Notes: generated by a model not told the origin, from the sequence alone. Counted from the stretch's first letter, positions 1 through 7,396 are shown. The stretch is 19,905 bases of DNA from a bacterium (GCA_021799965.1 JAJYZL010000003.1:1-19905), one strand, 5' to 3'. A program made the numbers and translations.

Positions 1-1
1 C

Positions 2-202
2 GAGGTCATGCAGCCTTTCCTTATTGCTCTTGTGCTTACCCTCCAGGTCCCTGCGCACGATGCCGGCGCCCAGTTCTTGAAGCGCGCTGGCTGGGACCAC
101 TACCGGGTCTTGGCGAGCACCGATAACGAGGCTTACGCCATGCAGGTCTTTGCCGAGCGATTGAGGCAGGCCTTGGTCGATTCCGGTTATGCTCCGCGCT
201 AA
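2..202 (+). CDS. Unrecognised partial ORF in GC-rich window edge
   Basis: An open frame runs from the window edge to a TAA at 200-202 with an internal ATG at position 8, so the gene may begin outside the window. It encodes about 66 residues ending in an amphipathic stretch (AGWDHYRVLAST, then a charged helix with AERLRQAL). The composition (roughly 55-60% G+C by eye) contrasts with the AT-rich remainder, which suggests a foreign or chimeric origin. I do not recognise the family. It could also be a chance open frame in GC-rich DNA, although the C-terminal half looks like real protein. Confidence 0.35.
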   Translation, partial: EVMQPFLIALVLTLQVPAHDAGAQFLKRAGWDHYRVLASTDNEAYAMQVFAERLRQALVDSGYAPR

Positions 203-207
203 TCAGG

Positions 208-243
208 TGCGGCAATACCGCTCTCTTTTGCGCTTTTGCCGCA
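208..243 (+). terminator. Possible weak terminator hairpin
   Basis: TGCGGCAA (208-215) pairs with TTGCCGCA (236-243) across a 20-base loop, six bases after the stop of the GC-rich ORF. There is no T-tract after the stem, so it is a weak candidate and may be just an inverted repeat. Confidence 0.25.
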
Positions 244-345
244 ACGCACAAAGACCCCTCGGTTCTCCGGGTGGACCACTTTCTTACCCGCGCCCATACT
301 GAGTAAAAATGGGAAAAGATCGGAGCAATTGAAGCGCGGTTTGAA

Positions 346-549
346 TTGGCAAAAATTTCTAACCATCACAATAAAGGGGAGGTTTATCACGCCGAAGCAA
401 ATTTAACTCTAGACGGACAATTTGTCAGAGCCGAAGCTTCTGGAGAAGATGCGCACGCTGTAATAGACAAGGTTAAAGACATAATGAAAGCAGAAATTAC
501 AAAATTAAAAAGCAAGGACGATCCAAGGGGCAAAAACAGCCGAAGCTAG
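346..549 (+). CDS. hpf: Ribosome hibernation factor HPF/RaiA, C-terminal part only
   Basis: The encoded 67 residues match the second half of the HPF/RaiA family, which binds the 30S subunit and silences ribosomes in stasis. Visible features are the NHHNKGEVYHAEANL strand, the LDGQFVRAEA strand and the DAHAVIDKVKD helix, ending in a lysine-rich tail. Family-like sequence continues in frame upstream of the TTG at 346 (AIEARFELAK, from about 325), back to a TAA at 304-306. The first 50 or so residues of a normal 95-110 residue protein are therefore missing, exactly where GC-rich DNA begins. Either the gene is broken or the window edge is a chimeric join. It lies 13 bases before secA, the common hpf-secA neighbourhood, and probably shared its transcript. 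Confidence 0.7.
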   Translation: MAKISNHHNKGEVYHAEANLTLDGQFVRAEASGEDAHAVIDKVKDIMKAEITKLKSKDDPRGKNSRS

Positions 550-562
550 AAGACCGCAAATT

Positions 563-2926
563 ATGTTCGATTTTTTATTTAATCCCGTAAATAAACTTAA
601 ACCGACAGTAGAAAAAATAAACGCTCTTGAAAAAGAAATTTCTTCTTTATCCAATGAACAATTAAAAGAAGAAAGTAGAAAACTTGTCGGCGTTGAAATT
701 ACGGAAACAGAATTAGTCAGGGGATTTGCAATAATCAGAGAAGCTGCCAAAAGAACTCTTGGCCAGCGTCATTTTGACGTCCAATTGATGGGCAGCATTG
801 CACTACACGAAGGAAAAATAGCCGAAATGGCAACCGGAGAAGGAAAAACTCTTGCTTCAACGGCGCCTATTTATCTGAATGCCTTATCAAAAAAAGGCGT
901 ACACGTGGTTACAGTCAATGAATACTTGGCAAAAAGAGACGCCGTGTGGATGGGTCAGATTTATCATTCGCTCGGGCTGTCTGTTTCATGCCTTATTCAT
1001 GAAGGGGCTTTAATCTATGATCCGGAATATATTTCAAAAAATGCCGAAAAACTCATAGATAAAGAAAGAGATACCACCGGCGCTTTTTTGGTTCAAAATG
1101 AATATTTAAGGCCAATTTCCCGCAAGGAAGCTTATTTAGCCGACATTACATACGGAACCAATCACGAATTCGGCTTTGACTATTTAAGAGATAATTTGGC
1201 TTATTCAACATCAAATCAGGTTCAAAGAGAGCCTTATTACGCCGTTATAGACGAAATAGACAGTATTTTAATAGACGAAGCCAGAACTCCGCTTATTATT
1301 TCCGCTCCGGACGAAGAATCCAGCGGATTTTATAAGCTTTTTTCTAAAATAGTTGCCCCTCTTAAAAAAGATGAAGATTACTTAGTTGATGAGAAAATGC
1401 GATCAGCGGATATTACCGAAGCTGGTATAAATAAAATTGAAAGCGCTTTAAAAATAACCAACTTATATGCTCCGGAAAATCTGAAACTTACACACTATCT
1501 TCAAGAAACCCTGAAAGCTTATGGTTTATTCAAACGCGATAAAGATTATGTCGTTAAAAACGGGGAAATTATTATCGTTGACCAATTCACGGGCAGATTA
1601 ATGCCAGGCAGAAGATATTCCGGCGGACTTCATCAGGCCCTAGAATCAAAGGAAAATTTGAATATTCAAAATGAGTCCAAAACATACGCGCAAATAACTA
1701 TTCAAAATTATTTCAGGCTTTATAAAAAGATCTGCGGTATGACCGGCACCGCCAGAACATCCGCTGAAGAATTTGAAAAAGTTTATGGATTAAAAGTATT
1801 CAGTATTCCAACGAATAAGCCAATTGCCAGAAAAGACATGCCGGACCTTATTTATAAAAATGAAGCCGCAAAATACAACGCCATAATCGCAGATGTCAAA
1901 GAAAGACAGAAAAAGGGGCAGCCCGTGTTAATCGGTTCAATTTCCATTGAAAAGAACGAGCTTTTATCAGCACTGCTTATGAAAAGCGGCATAAAACACG
2001 AAATATTAAATGCCAAAAATAACGAACGCGAAGGCGCTATCATTGCTCAAGCGGGAAGATCTGGAGCGGTAACAGTTGCCACAAATATGGCCGGTAGAGG
2101 CGTGGATATTATCTTAGGCGGAAATCCGATGGATCCCGCCGAAAACCAAAAAGTTAAAGATCTCGGCGGATTACATGTAATAGGCACTGAAAGACATGAT
2201 GCAAGGAGAATAGACTATCAGCTTCGCGGAAGAAGCGGCAGGCAGGGCGACCCCGGCTCTTCACAATTTTTTCTTTCGCTGGAAGACGATCTGCTCAGAA
2301 TATTCGGCGGAGACCGCATTAAAAATATGATGAGTAATTTTAATATTCCTGACGATATGCCAATTGAAGCGGGAATAATATCCAAAGCCGTTTCACAAGC
2401 TCAGGGAAAGGTAGAAGGCTTCAATTTTGACGCCAGAAAAAATCTGCTTGAATATGATGATGTATTAAATAAGCAAAGAATGGCTATTTACGCCAAACGC
2501 CAAGAGCTTTTAGAAAAAGGCACTCATTCGCAAATTTTATCTGTTTTAGATATGTTTTGGATGAATCACTTGGAAAGTATGGAAGCTTTAAGAGAGTCGG
2601 TCAGAATAAGAGCCTATGCTCAACACGATCCGCTGGTAGAATACCGCCGCGAAAGCCATAATCTTTACAGACAAATGCTGGATGGTTTTGAAAAATGGAT
2701 GAACGAAAATGCCGCTAAAATTGAAGAGGCGAGCAAACAGCAAAGTATAAATATATTATCGGCTATTGCAAATCCCTCCGTCACTACAAATGAAGCGAAG
2801 CAATCTTCTTTAAACAATGAGTTGACGGGATCCAAATCCCCAGCAACGGCAGATAAGAAAGTCGGAAGGAATGATCCTTGCCCATGCGGCTCCGGAAAGA
2901 AATACAAGAAATGTCACGGAAAGTAA
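563..2926 (+). CDS. secA: Preprotein translocase ATPase SecA, reduced form
   Basis: SecA is the cytoplasmic ATPase that drives unfolded preproteins through SecYEG. The 787 residues carry the NBD1 Walker A (TGEGKT, 91-96), the VIDEIDSILIDEARTPLIIS region (228-247), the NBD2 motifs NMAGRGVDIILGG (508-520) and QLRGRSGRQGD (553-563), and a complete C-terminal zinc site (C773, C775, C784, H785). Two departures from E. coli SecA (901 aa) are visible. There is an extra segment of about 35 residues in NBD1 (about 147-183) before RKEAYLADITYGTN. There is also a direct jump from AIYAKRQELL (641-650) to ILSVLDMFWMNHLESM, which skips the helical wing domain and flanking scaffold, about 120 residues. The frame is clean across the jump. 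The gene sits 13 bases after hpf. Identity is certain; that the deletion is biological rather than an assembly loss is inferred. Confidence 0.98.
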   Translation: MFDFLFNPVNKLKPTVEKINALEKEISSLSNEQLKEESRKLVGVEITETELVRGFAIIREAAKRTLGQRHFDVQLMGSIALHEGKIAEMATGEGKTLASTAPIYLNALSKKGVHVVTVNEYLAKRDAVWMGQIYHSLGLSVSCLIHEGALIYDPEYISKNAEKLIDKERDTTGAFLVQNEYLRPISRKEAYLADITYGTNHEFGFDYLRDNLAYSTSNQVQREPYYAVIDEIDSILIDEARTPLIISAPDEESSGFYKLFSKIVAPLKKDEDYLVDEKMRSADITEAGINKIESALKITNLYAPENLKLTHYLQETLKAYGLFKRDKDYVVKNGEIIIVDQFTGRLMPGRRYSGGLHQALESKENLNIQNESKTYAQITIQNYFRLYKKICGMTGTARTSAEEFEKVYGLKVFSIPTNKPIARKDMPDLIYKNEAAKYNAIIADVKERQKKGQPVLIGSISIEKNELLSALLMKSGIKHEILNAKNNEREGAIIAQAGRSGAVTVATNMAGRGVDIILGGNPMDPAENQKVKDLGGLHVIGTERHDARRIDYQLRGRSGRQGDPGSSQFFLSLEDDLLRIFGGDRIKNMMSNFNIPDDMPIEAGIISKAVSQAQGKVEGFNFDARKNLLEYDDVLNKQRMAIYAKRQELLEKGTHSQILSVLDMFWMNHLESMEALRESVRIRAYAQHDPLVEYRRESHNLYRQMLDGFEKWMNENAAKIEEASKQQSINILSAIANPSVTTNEAKQSSLNNELTGSKSPATADKKVGRNDPCPCGSGKKYKKCHGK

Positions 2927-2931
2927 TATTT

Positions 2932-2940
2932 TGATATAAT
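2932..2940 (+). promoter_or_regulatory. Extended -10 promoter for the DUF5674 unit
   Basis: TGATATAAT is a perfect extended -10, just after the secA stop. Transcription should start near 2947, giving a leader of about 27 bases. A second candidate, TATACT at 2964-2969, lies only 4 bases before the ATG and would give a leaderless transcript. No Shine-Dalgarno sequence is present. Confidence 0.5.
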
Positions 2941-2973
2941 CATAGCAATCAACACAATCAAATTATACTTAAC

Positions 2974-3318
2974 ATGCCAATAAAAATAATTGACAAAAAA
3001 CTAACGGAAACCGAATTGCGGGAAATCGCCAAAGATTTCTACGTTGATATGATAAAGGGCGTCGTGGATATCGAACGGGGCGTTTTGGCTATAGGCGGGG
3101 AATATCATATGGACGCAAATATGATTCTCATTGAGAATAACTCAAAACAGAAAAACATCTGGGGTTTTAACTGGTATTTTGACAGGGCGGGCGATGAGCG
3201 CATTGAATACATCTCTTTAATAAACATCCGTCCCGCGCAAGGCAACAGAACAATGGAAGTGCAAGACGCGTTTTTGCGCAATGCCATGAAAGTAGTAATA
3301 CTTAAATACTTATCATGA
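2974..3318 (+). CDS. DUF5674 family protein
   Basis: The 114-residue protein matches what I recall of DUF5674, a small soluble family common in Patescibacteria and scattered elsewhere, with no established function. Recognisable conserved parts are the N-terminal ELREIAKDFYVDMIKGVVDIE helix, AIGGEYHMDAN (about 40-50), the SKQKNIWGFNWYFD strand and the INIRPAQGNRTMEVQD motif (about 83-98). There is no signal peptide or membrane segment. The stop codon overlaps the start of the next gene by four bases (ATGA), so the two are translationally coupled. An extended -10 lies upstream. Confidence 0.8.
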   Translation: MPIKIIDKKLTETELREIAKDFYVDMIKGVVDIERGVLAIGGEYHMDANMILIENNSKQKNIWGFNWYFDRAGDERIEYISLINIRPAQGNRTMEVQDAFLRNAMKVVILKYLS

Positions 3319-3605
3319 ATACAAACCGTACATCATTATTTTATATGGCAAATCTTGGAAGTGAAATTTCCCGCGCTCTTTCGGAGTATCAAAGAAAAGA
3401 TTTTGAAAAGATGCATAATTCAATTATTCGTGCAAAAAACATAATTCAAAAAATTGAAGAATTTCCGGAAATGAAAAACAGAACAGGAGAGCTTGAGATT
3501 TTAAACTTAATTATTGAAGACTTAAATCAAAAAAAACTTGAAGTAAACAAGGAGCATCTTATAAATTATTTTACTCCATTTGCCGCGCGACTTTTATCTA
3601 TGTAA
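3315..3605 (+). CDS. Small helical protein of unknown function, coupled to DUF5674
   Basis: This 96-residue, highly charged and predominantly helical protein overlaps the DUF5674 gene by four bases. It has no transmembrane segment; the start LFYMANLGSEISRALSEYQ is followed by two charged helices and a short C-terminal NYFTPFAARLL segment. I do not recognise a named family. Strict coupling to DUF5674 suggests a shared complex or a small two-component module, possibly toxin-antitoxin-like in layout, but nothing in the sequence shows toxic activity. It is followed by a long non-coding stretch. Confidence 0.65.
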   Translation: MNTNRTSLFYMANLGSEISRALSEYQRKDFEKMHNSIIRAKNIIQKIEEFPEMKNRTGELEILNLIIEDLNQKKLEVNKEHLINYFTPFAARLLSM

Positions 3606-3617
3606 AACACATCTTCA

Positions 3618-3669
3618 GTCATTGCGAGCACATTCGACAGACTCAGCGTAAACTCCGCGAAGCAATCTC
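3618..3669 (+). repeat. Imperfect palindromic repeat, GTCATTGCGAGC type
   Basis: The element opens with GTCATTGCGAGC and closes with GCGAAGCAATCTC, the ends of a dispersed imperfect palindrome I recall from many bacterial genomes. Between them lies CATTCGACAGACTCAGCG, which resembles another dispersed repeat end, suggesting one element nested in another. Confidence 0.55.
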
Positions 3670-3677
3670 AATCATCT

Positions 3678-3743
3678 GTCATTCCGGGCTCGACCCGGAA
3701 TCCAGAGAAAAAGAACTGGATTCCTGCCTCCGCAAGAATGACG
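3678..3743 (+). repeat. Imperfect palindromic repeat, GTCATTCCGGG type
   Basis: Three nested inverted pairs are visible: GTCATTC (3678-3684) with GAATGAC (3736-3742), GGAATCCAG (3697-3705) with CTGGATTCC (3715-3723), and ATTCCGGG (3681-3688) with CCCGGAAT (3694-3701). This is a widely dispersed REP-like element. It follows the previous repeat after 8 bases. Confidence 0.7.
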
Positions 3744-3840
3744 GCTAATAAAAAAGTTAGGCGCAGCGATCCTTATGCCAGAAAACTTTATTTCCGGTTA
3801 ATTTTTAATTTAATTTAGGATTAATTTTAGGCACGAATCG

Positions 3841-3860
3841 TGGTCTCCTTAAGGAGACCA
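3841..3860. repeat. Perfect 20-bp palindrome
   Basis: TGGTCTCCTTAAGGAGACCA is its own reverse complement. Sixteen of its 20 positions are shared with the centre of the terminator stem at 8657-8676. There is no T-tract after it, so it is not an ordinary terminator. Confidence 0.8.
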
Positions 3861-3895
3861 ACGGCGCTGACATAAAACTAATATATAGGGAGTGA

Positions 3896-4030
3896 ATGGG
3901 GAGGGTAAGGGGTGCGGGCAGCCAAAGAATTTTCGGAATTTTCGGTGGATCGGAAAAGTATAAACAATCTATATCAGAATGGCTGAAAAATCTTGATATA
4001 GAAAATCTGGGAGAATTTGCGCTGGATTAA
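3896..4030 (+). pseudogene. Possible remnant: C-terminal tail of a lost protein
   Basis: A 44-codon frame ends in FGIFGGSEKYKQ, SISEWLKNLDIE and NLGEFALD followed by TAA. These last 32 residues read like a genuine helical C-terminus, while the first codons lie in a G-rich run and look like noise. I do not recognise the parent family. It may be a decayed gene, a very small protein, or chance. Confidence 0.25.
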
Positions 4031-4049
4031 ATGATCTAAGGAAGTCTAA

Positions 4050-4083
4050 AGAAGTCGGACTTCCTAAATTAAGTCCGACTTCT
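4050..4083 (-). terminator. Hairpin after the prepilin-C1q gene
   Basis: AGAAGTCGGACTT (4050-4062) and AAGTCCGACTTCT (4071-4083) form a perfect 13-bp stem with an 8-base loop, 11 bases beyond the stop of the minus-strand gene. The T-tract after it on the minus strand is poor (TTAGACTTC), so termination may be weak. Confidence 0.55.
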
Positions 4084-4094
4084 AGAATTAATTA

Positions 4095-6083
4095 TTAGCC
4101 CTGCAAGTATCCCCAAAATCTATCATAACCACAATCAGTATATGTTGCTCCGGTACCAGTAGTATAATGAATGCCCATTGTATCTCCAGCATTAAGTTTA
4201 GTTGATATTGTGCCCTGAATAGTATCCCAGCCAGCCGCAGGCTTGGTTTCAATTATACTATCGTAAAGAGCACCATTTTTCCAAAATTCATATCTATATT
4301 CTCCTGTGCCAGTTTGATTCATTAAAGTATTAAATCCAAAGACATATGTTCCCGCAACCGGCGCCGTATATAATCCCGTGGTGGCACTATAGTTAGAACC
4401 GATATTAGATAAAACGGTTTCCCACACTATATACGAACCAGCACTATATGCGGTAGGGCCACAATATTTTGCTTCAAATGCCGAATTAGATGGCTTGAGA
4501 ACGTTGCCACTGTTTTGAACAATCAACAACGGAGATGTTATATCTTGTCGATAGATTTGCAACGCCATTCCCGTAGCCGAATTAGTATCAATTTCAACCC
4601 CGTAAGAACTGCCCGATGTGTTTGAATTGATAAAATGACCTACCCATGTAGCATTGTCACTTCTCACAATATCTAATGCATGAGTCGGATTTGTCGTCCC
4701 AATACCGACGTTGCCATTATTATCTATTCTCATTGATTCAAGGCTGTTAGCACCATTACTACGATTAAAAGTAATAGTATCCGGCATTGTATTTGTATGA
4801 CCCAATAAACTGATGCTTGCGCCAGTAGCATTAGAACTTGCACCAACGATAGTTAATCCGCTATTATCGCCGGCTAATTTAATCGAATATCCGCCCGTCG
4901 GCATTATTAAATAACCGCCAAGATTCATTGATCCCGCCACATCTAATTTTTGACTCGGATTTGTTGTTCCGATACCGATATTACCACCGCTAGTTATCCT
5001 CATCTTTTCGTTGTTACCACCGGTAGCAAAAATCATATCCGTTCCAGCGTTAAACCAGATTCTTCCAACCTCTGTGCTCGCCTGGTCGAACAAAAGCGCC
5101 TGTGATCCGTATGTTGCTCCATTCAAAGTGATTGCCCTAGTCCCCGTGCCATCACCGATGGCTAGAGAGGTCCCTGGTGCTGTCGTTCCAATACCGACGT
5201 TGCCGTTACCAACGCCATTAAGAATTATAGGGTTTCCTCTAATTGAAAATGCCTGAATTGTATTTTGCGAATCATTTAATGAATCAAGTCCAACGCCTGT
5301 AACAGACGATCCCAAAGAAGAACCTTGTCTAACATGAAAATTTTTATCCGTAGCAAGATGAACACTTAATTGCTCTAATGGCGCCGTTGTTCCGATTCCG
5401 ACATTACCGCTTGAAAGAACAGTCAATTTGCCATTAACGTCTAAAGGCCCGGCTGGATTTGTCGTTCCGATGCCTAAATTTCCGCTCAAATACATATTAT
5501 TCCAACGTGCGGAAGTTTGACCTATATCATAAAACTGATCAGATCCCGGAATAAGGTTTGAATCGAACGTAGCAGCATTCACACGGGCGATAGCTGAGCT
5601 CAAGCTGCGAGTAAAAGCAAAATCCTGACTTGAACTAGCTGTGTTATAGCTCAATGTCAGATCAACCTGCACAGAATCGTGTCCTGTGTAGCCGGAAACC
5701 TTCAAAAAATTAACCGCATTTGCCACTACGCTGGTGCTGGTTATAGGCTGAGGATCATTAGCCGCCACTTGTTCATAAAGCATTCCGCTAGCTATATAGA
5801 ACTTGGTTGGATTTTGCGCCTCATTTTTATATTTTAAAATTAGTGTACTAGTAGAAGTGCCCGGCGTAATATCAATGACCGAAGAATCCATTACAGCGCG
5901 CTGAATGCTTTCAAGGGCAAAATTCAATTGATCGTTAACTTCTATAGATGCTGTTTCCCGGCCCTTTATTTTGGTGGCATTAAACAATATGCCGGACATA
6001 ATAGTACCCACCATTGCTAAAATTCCGGTGTAAATTAAAACTTCGATGAGGGTGAAGCCATTAGCTGTTTTCTTGGTGTTCAT
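4095..6083 (-). CDS. Prepilin-like surface protein with GIGTT repeats and C1q-like C-terminus
   Basis: The 662-residue protein starts with a type III/IV prepilin signal: a short basic leader, cleavage after G9, then FTLIEVLIYTGILAMVG with Glu at mature position 5. The N-terminal ~170 residues resemble a PulJ/PilW-like pseudopilin. A segment FYDIGQTSARWNNMYLSGN (184-202) leads into five copies of GN[LVI]GIGTT[NA]P (201-210, 226-235, 294-303, 367-376, 457-466), each followed by an LDV/LDI-like strand, as in phage tail-fibre and bacterial fibre proteins. Residues about 533-662 match the C1q/TNF jelly-roll: TVLSNIGSNYSATTGLYTAP, VAGTYVFGFN, YEFWKNG and the terminal GYDRFWGYLQG. I infer export by the type IV pilus or pseudopilus machinery and display of a trimeric binding tip. 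No other pilus genes are in the window. A TATAAT at 6096-6091 lies 7 bases before the ATG. Confidence 0.85.
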   Translation of the reverse strand: MNTKKTANGFTLIEVLIYTGILAMVGTIMSGILFNATKIKGRETASIEVNDQLNFALESIQRAVMDSSVIDITPGTSTSTLILKYKNEAQNPTKFYIASGMLYEQVAANDPQPITSTSVVANAVNFLKVSGYTGHDSVQVDLTLSYNTASSSQDFAFTRSLSSAIARVNAATFDSNLIPGSDQFYDIGQTSARWNNMYLSGNLGIGTTNPAGPLDVNGKLTVLSSGNVGIGTTAPLEQLSVHLATDKNFHVRQGSSLGSSVTGVGLDSLNDSQNTIQAFSIRGNPIILNGVGNGNVGIGTTAPGTSLAIGDGTGTRAITLNGATYGSQALLFDQASTEVGRIWFNAGTDMIFATGGNNEKMRITSGGNIGIGTTNPSQKLDVAGSMNLGGYLIMPTGGYSIKLAGDNSGLTIVGASSNATGASISLLGHTNTMPDTITFNRSNGANSLESMRIDNNGNVGIGTTNPTHALDIVRSDNATWVGHFINSNTSGSSYGVEIDTNSATGMALQIYRQDITSPLLIVQNSGNVLKPSNSAFEAKYCGPTAYSAGSYIVWETVLSNIGSNYSATTGLYTAPVAGTYVFGFNTLMNQTGTGEYRYEFWKNGALYDSIIETKPAAGWDTIQGTISTKLNAGDTMGIHYTTGTGATYTDCGYDRFWGYLQG

Positions 6084-6090
6084 ACTTATA

Positions 6091-6096
6091 ATTATA
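6091..6096 (-). promoter_or_regulatory. -10 box giving a likely leaderless prepilin mRNA
   Basis: On the minus strand TTGTATAAT ends 7 bases before the ATG, so transcription should begin at or next to the start codon. No good -35 is visible 17 bases upstream. Confidence 0.45.
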
Positions 6097-6148
6097 CAAT
6101 GTTCCTGATTTAAATATAATTAACAATTATGTTTAGACACTAGAAATC

Positions 6149-6208
6149 AGGCACTAGAAAATAGGGAAGAAAAAAATAAATAATTTACAGCCCTAGTTAC
6201 TAGTGCCT
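6149..6208. repeat. CACTAG direct and inverted repeats
   Basis: AGGCACTAG (6149-6157) pairs with CTAGTGCCT (6200-6208), and a further CACTAGAAA copy lies at about 6138-6146. The interval separates the phosphoglycosyl transferase stop from the prepilin start and has no gene. Confidence 0.4.
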
Positions 6209-6225
6209 TGTTTCAAGTTACTATC

Positions 6226-6813
6226 CTATACGCCCGTCGGATCTGTAAAAAATATAAACAAAGTTTTAAAAAGAATTTTAATATCTAGCCAAAGTGACTG
6301 ATTATTCAAATAATATCTATCGAGCTCCAATTCCTTAAGAAAAGGGAGTCCCGAGGCTCCGCTCACCTGAGAAAGCCCGGTAATGCCGGTTTTTGCTGCC
6401 AAAAGCGTCCTGTATTCCCTCGGATATGCATAAAGTTCCTCGGGCTCATGCGGACGGGGACCAACCAACGAAAGCTCACCCTTTAAAACATTTATCAGCT
6501 GAGGAAGCTCGTCAATCCTTGTTTTTCTTAAAAACTTACCAACCCTAGTAATTCTTGGATCGTTTTTGATCTTAAAAAAAGGCCCATCTTTACGCTCGTT
6601 TAGGCTCAATAAATCTTTTTTTTGACTTTGGGCATTTTCTATCATTGATCTGAATTTATAAACCCCGATTATATTGCCGCTGCTTACTCTGTTTAATTTT
6701 ATTAAAACCGGGCCCCTTGAATCCATTTTTATGGCTAAAGCTATTAGCGGAATAAATGGCGCCAGGATTATTAAACCGACTATAGAACCAATAATGTCTA
6801 TAAAGCGTTTCAT
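6226..6813 (-). CDS. Small monotopic phosphoglycosyl transferase (bacterial sugar transferase)
   Basis: This membrane enzyme family (PF02397) transfers a sugar phosphate from a UDP-sugar to undecaprenyl phosphate, the first step of O-antigen, capsule or glycoprotein glycan assembly. At 195 residues it is the minimal PglC-like form rather than the long WcaJ form. Visible are a reentrant hydrophobic N-terminus (5-28), KFRSM (53-57), the catalytic Asp-Glu pair in RIDELPQL (D101, E102), SLVGPRP (115-121), and TGITGLSQVSG. The sugar cannot be deduced. It lies near a GT4 glycosyltransferase and a secreted surface protein, which suggests a small surface-glycan set. The leader is A/T-rich with no Shine-Dalgarno sequence. 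Confidence 0.93.
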   Translation of the reverse strand: MKRFIDIIGSIVGLIILAPFIPLIALAIKMDSRGPVLIKLNRVSSGNIIGVYKFRSMIENAQSQKKDLLSLNERKDGPFFKIKNDPRITRVGKFLRKTRIDELPQLINVLKGELSLVGPRPHEPEELYAYPREYRTLLAAKTGITGLSQVSGASGLPFLKELELDRYYLNNQSLWLDIKILFKTLFIFFTDPTGV

Positions 6814-6865
6814 GTAAAAATTTAAATATGTAAAAATATAAAAATGTATATATCTAAATAAATTT

Positions 6866-6884
6866 ACAAATATTTAAATATATC
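6866..6884. repeat. AAATATTTAAATAT repeat, left copy
   Basis: ACAAATATTTAAATATATC contains a 14-base AAATATTTAAATAT that recurs at 7397-7415 on the other side of the S23 gene. The surrounding 6815-6900 is built largely of A/T runs with TTTAAATAT and TATAT motifs. Confidence 0.5.
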
Positions 6885-6895
6885 AAGTTTAATTA

Positions 6896-6901
6896 TATAA
6901 T
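6896..6901 (+). promoter_or_regulatory. -10 box of the four-helix-bundle gene
   Basis: TATAAT ends 9 bases before the ATG at 6911, so the predicted leader is only a few bases. No clear -35 is seen in the A/T-rich sequence upstream, so this call is tentative. Confidence 0.35.
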
Positions 6902-6910
6902 AAATAAATT

Positions 6911-7372
6911 ATGTCTACCGTAAAAAGCTTTGAAGATCTAGTTTGTTGGCAAAAAGGAAGAATTCTGACTAAAGAAATTTACAAAAATTTTAAACATTGC
7001 AATGATCTTGGCTTTAGAGATCAAATTCAACGCGCCGGCGTATCAATAATAAGCAATATCGCCGAAGGATTTGAACGGGGTACCCAGCAAGAATTTTTGA
7101 ATTATCTTTTTATTGCTAAAGGTTCAGCCGGAGAAGTGAGGGCGCAATTATATGTAGCTCTGGATATAGGATATTTAAATATGGAAACATTTAAATATTT
7201 AAATGGGCTAGCGGAGGAATGTTCCAAATTAATTCAAAGTTTTTCCGAAAAAGTGAAAGTCGGTTCAAGGCGCGGATTGCAATATAAACTTATTCAGAAA
7301 TCTGATCCAACGGAAGAATTGATCAAAAAAGCGGCTCCAGAAGTTTGGAAACGGGCGCATCCAGATAAATAA
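6911..7372 (+). CDS. Four-helix-bundle protein, S23 / 23S rRNA-intervening-sequence type
   Basis: The N-terminal 120 residues carry the family signature: FEDLVCWQKGRILTKEIYKNF, then GFRDQIQRAGVSIISNIAEG and the FLIAKGSAGEVRAQLYVALDIGYL-like helix. Family members form homopentameric helical bundles; they were first found within intervening sequences of 23S rRNA genes, and their role is unknown. There is an added lysine-rich tail of about 30 residues. The gene sits alone between A/T-rich repeat tracts of similar composition on both sides. Copies of the same TTTAAATAT words occur inside the gene (about 7170-7204), where they encode GYLNMETFKYLNGL. No rRNA is nearby, so this is a free-standing copy. 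The leader has no Shine-Dalgarno sequence. Confidence 0.92.
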   Translation: MSTVKSFEDLVCWQKGRILTKEIYKNFKHCNDLGFRDQIQRAGVSIISNIAEGFERGTQQEFLNYLFIAKGSAGEVRAQLYVALDIGYLNMETFKYLNGLAEECSKLIQSFSEKVKVGSRRGLQYKLIQKSDPTEELIKKAAPEVWKRAHPDK

Positions 7373-7396
7373 TTGTATTTAAACATTCAAAAATAT

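Larger units (their letters stand above)
3606..4094. other. 490-base gene-poor interval rich in palindromes
   Basis: There is no full gene between 3605 and 4095. The interval holds two imperfect palindromic repeats (3618-3743), a perfect 20-bp palindrome (3841-3860), a G-rich run (3890-3920), a 44-codon open frame that looks like a gene tail (3896-4030) and a terminator hairpin for the minus-strand prepilin gene (4050-4083). It looks like a decay and insertion hotspot between the secA/DUF5674 block and the surface genes. Confidence 0.7.

Noticed and set aside
199..390. Minus-strand 63-codon frame across the GC junction
   Set aside because: It spans the GC/AT junction and is antisense to hpf; no family resemblance.
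5011..5256. Plus-strand 81-codon open frame inside the prepilin-C1q gene
   Set aside because: It is antisense to a well-supported coding region with clear repeats and has no promoter or recognisable motif.
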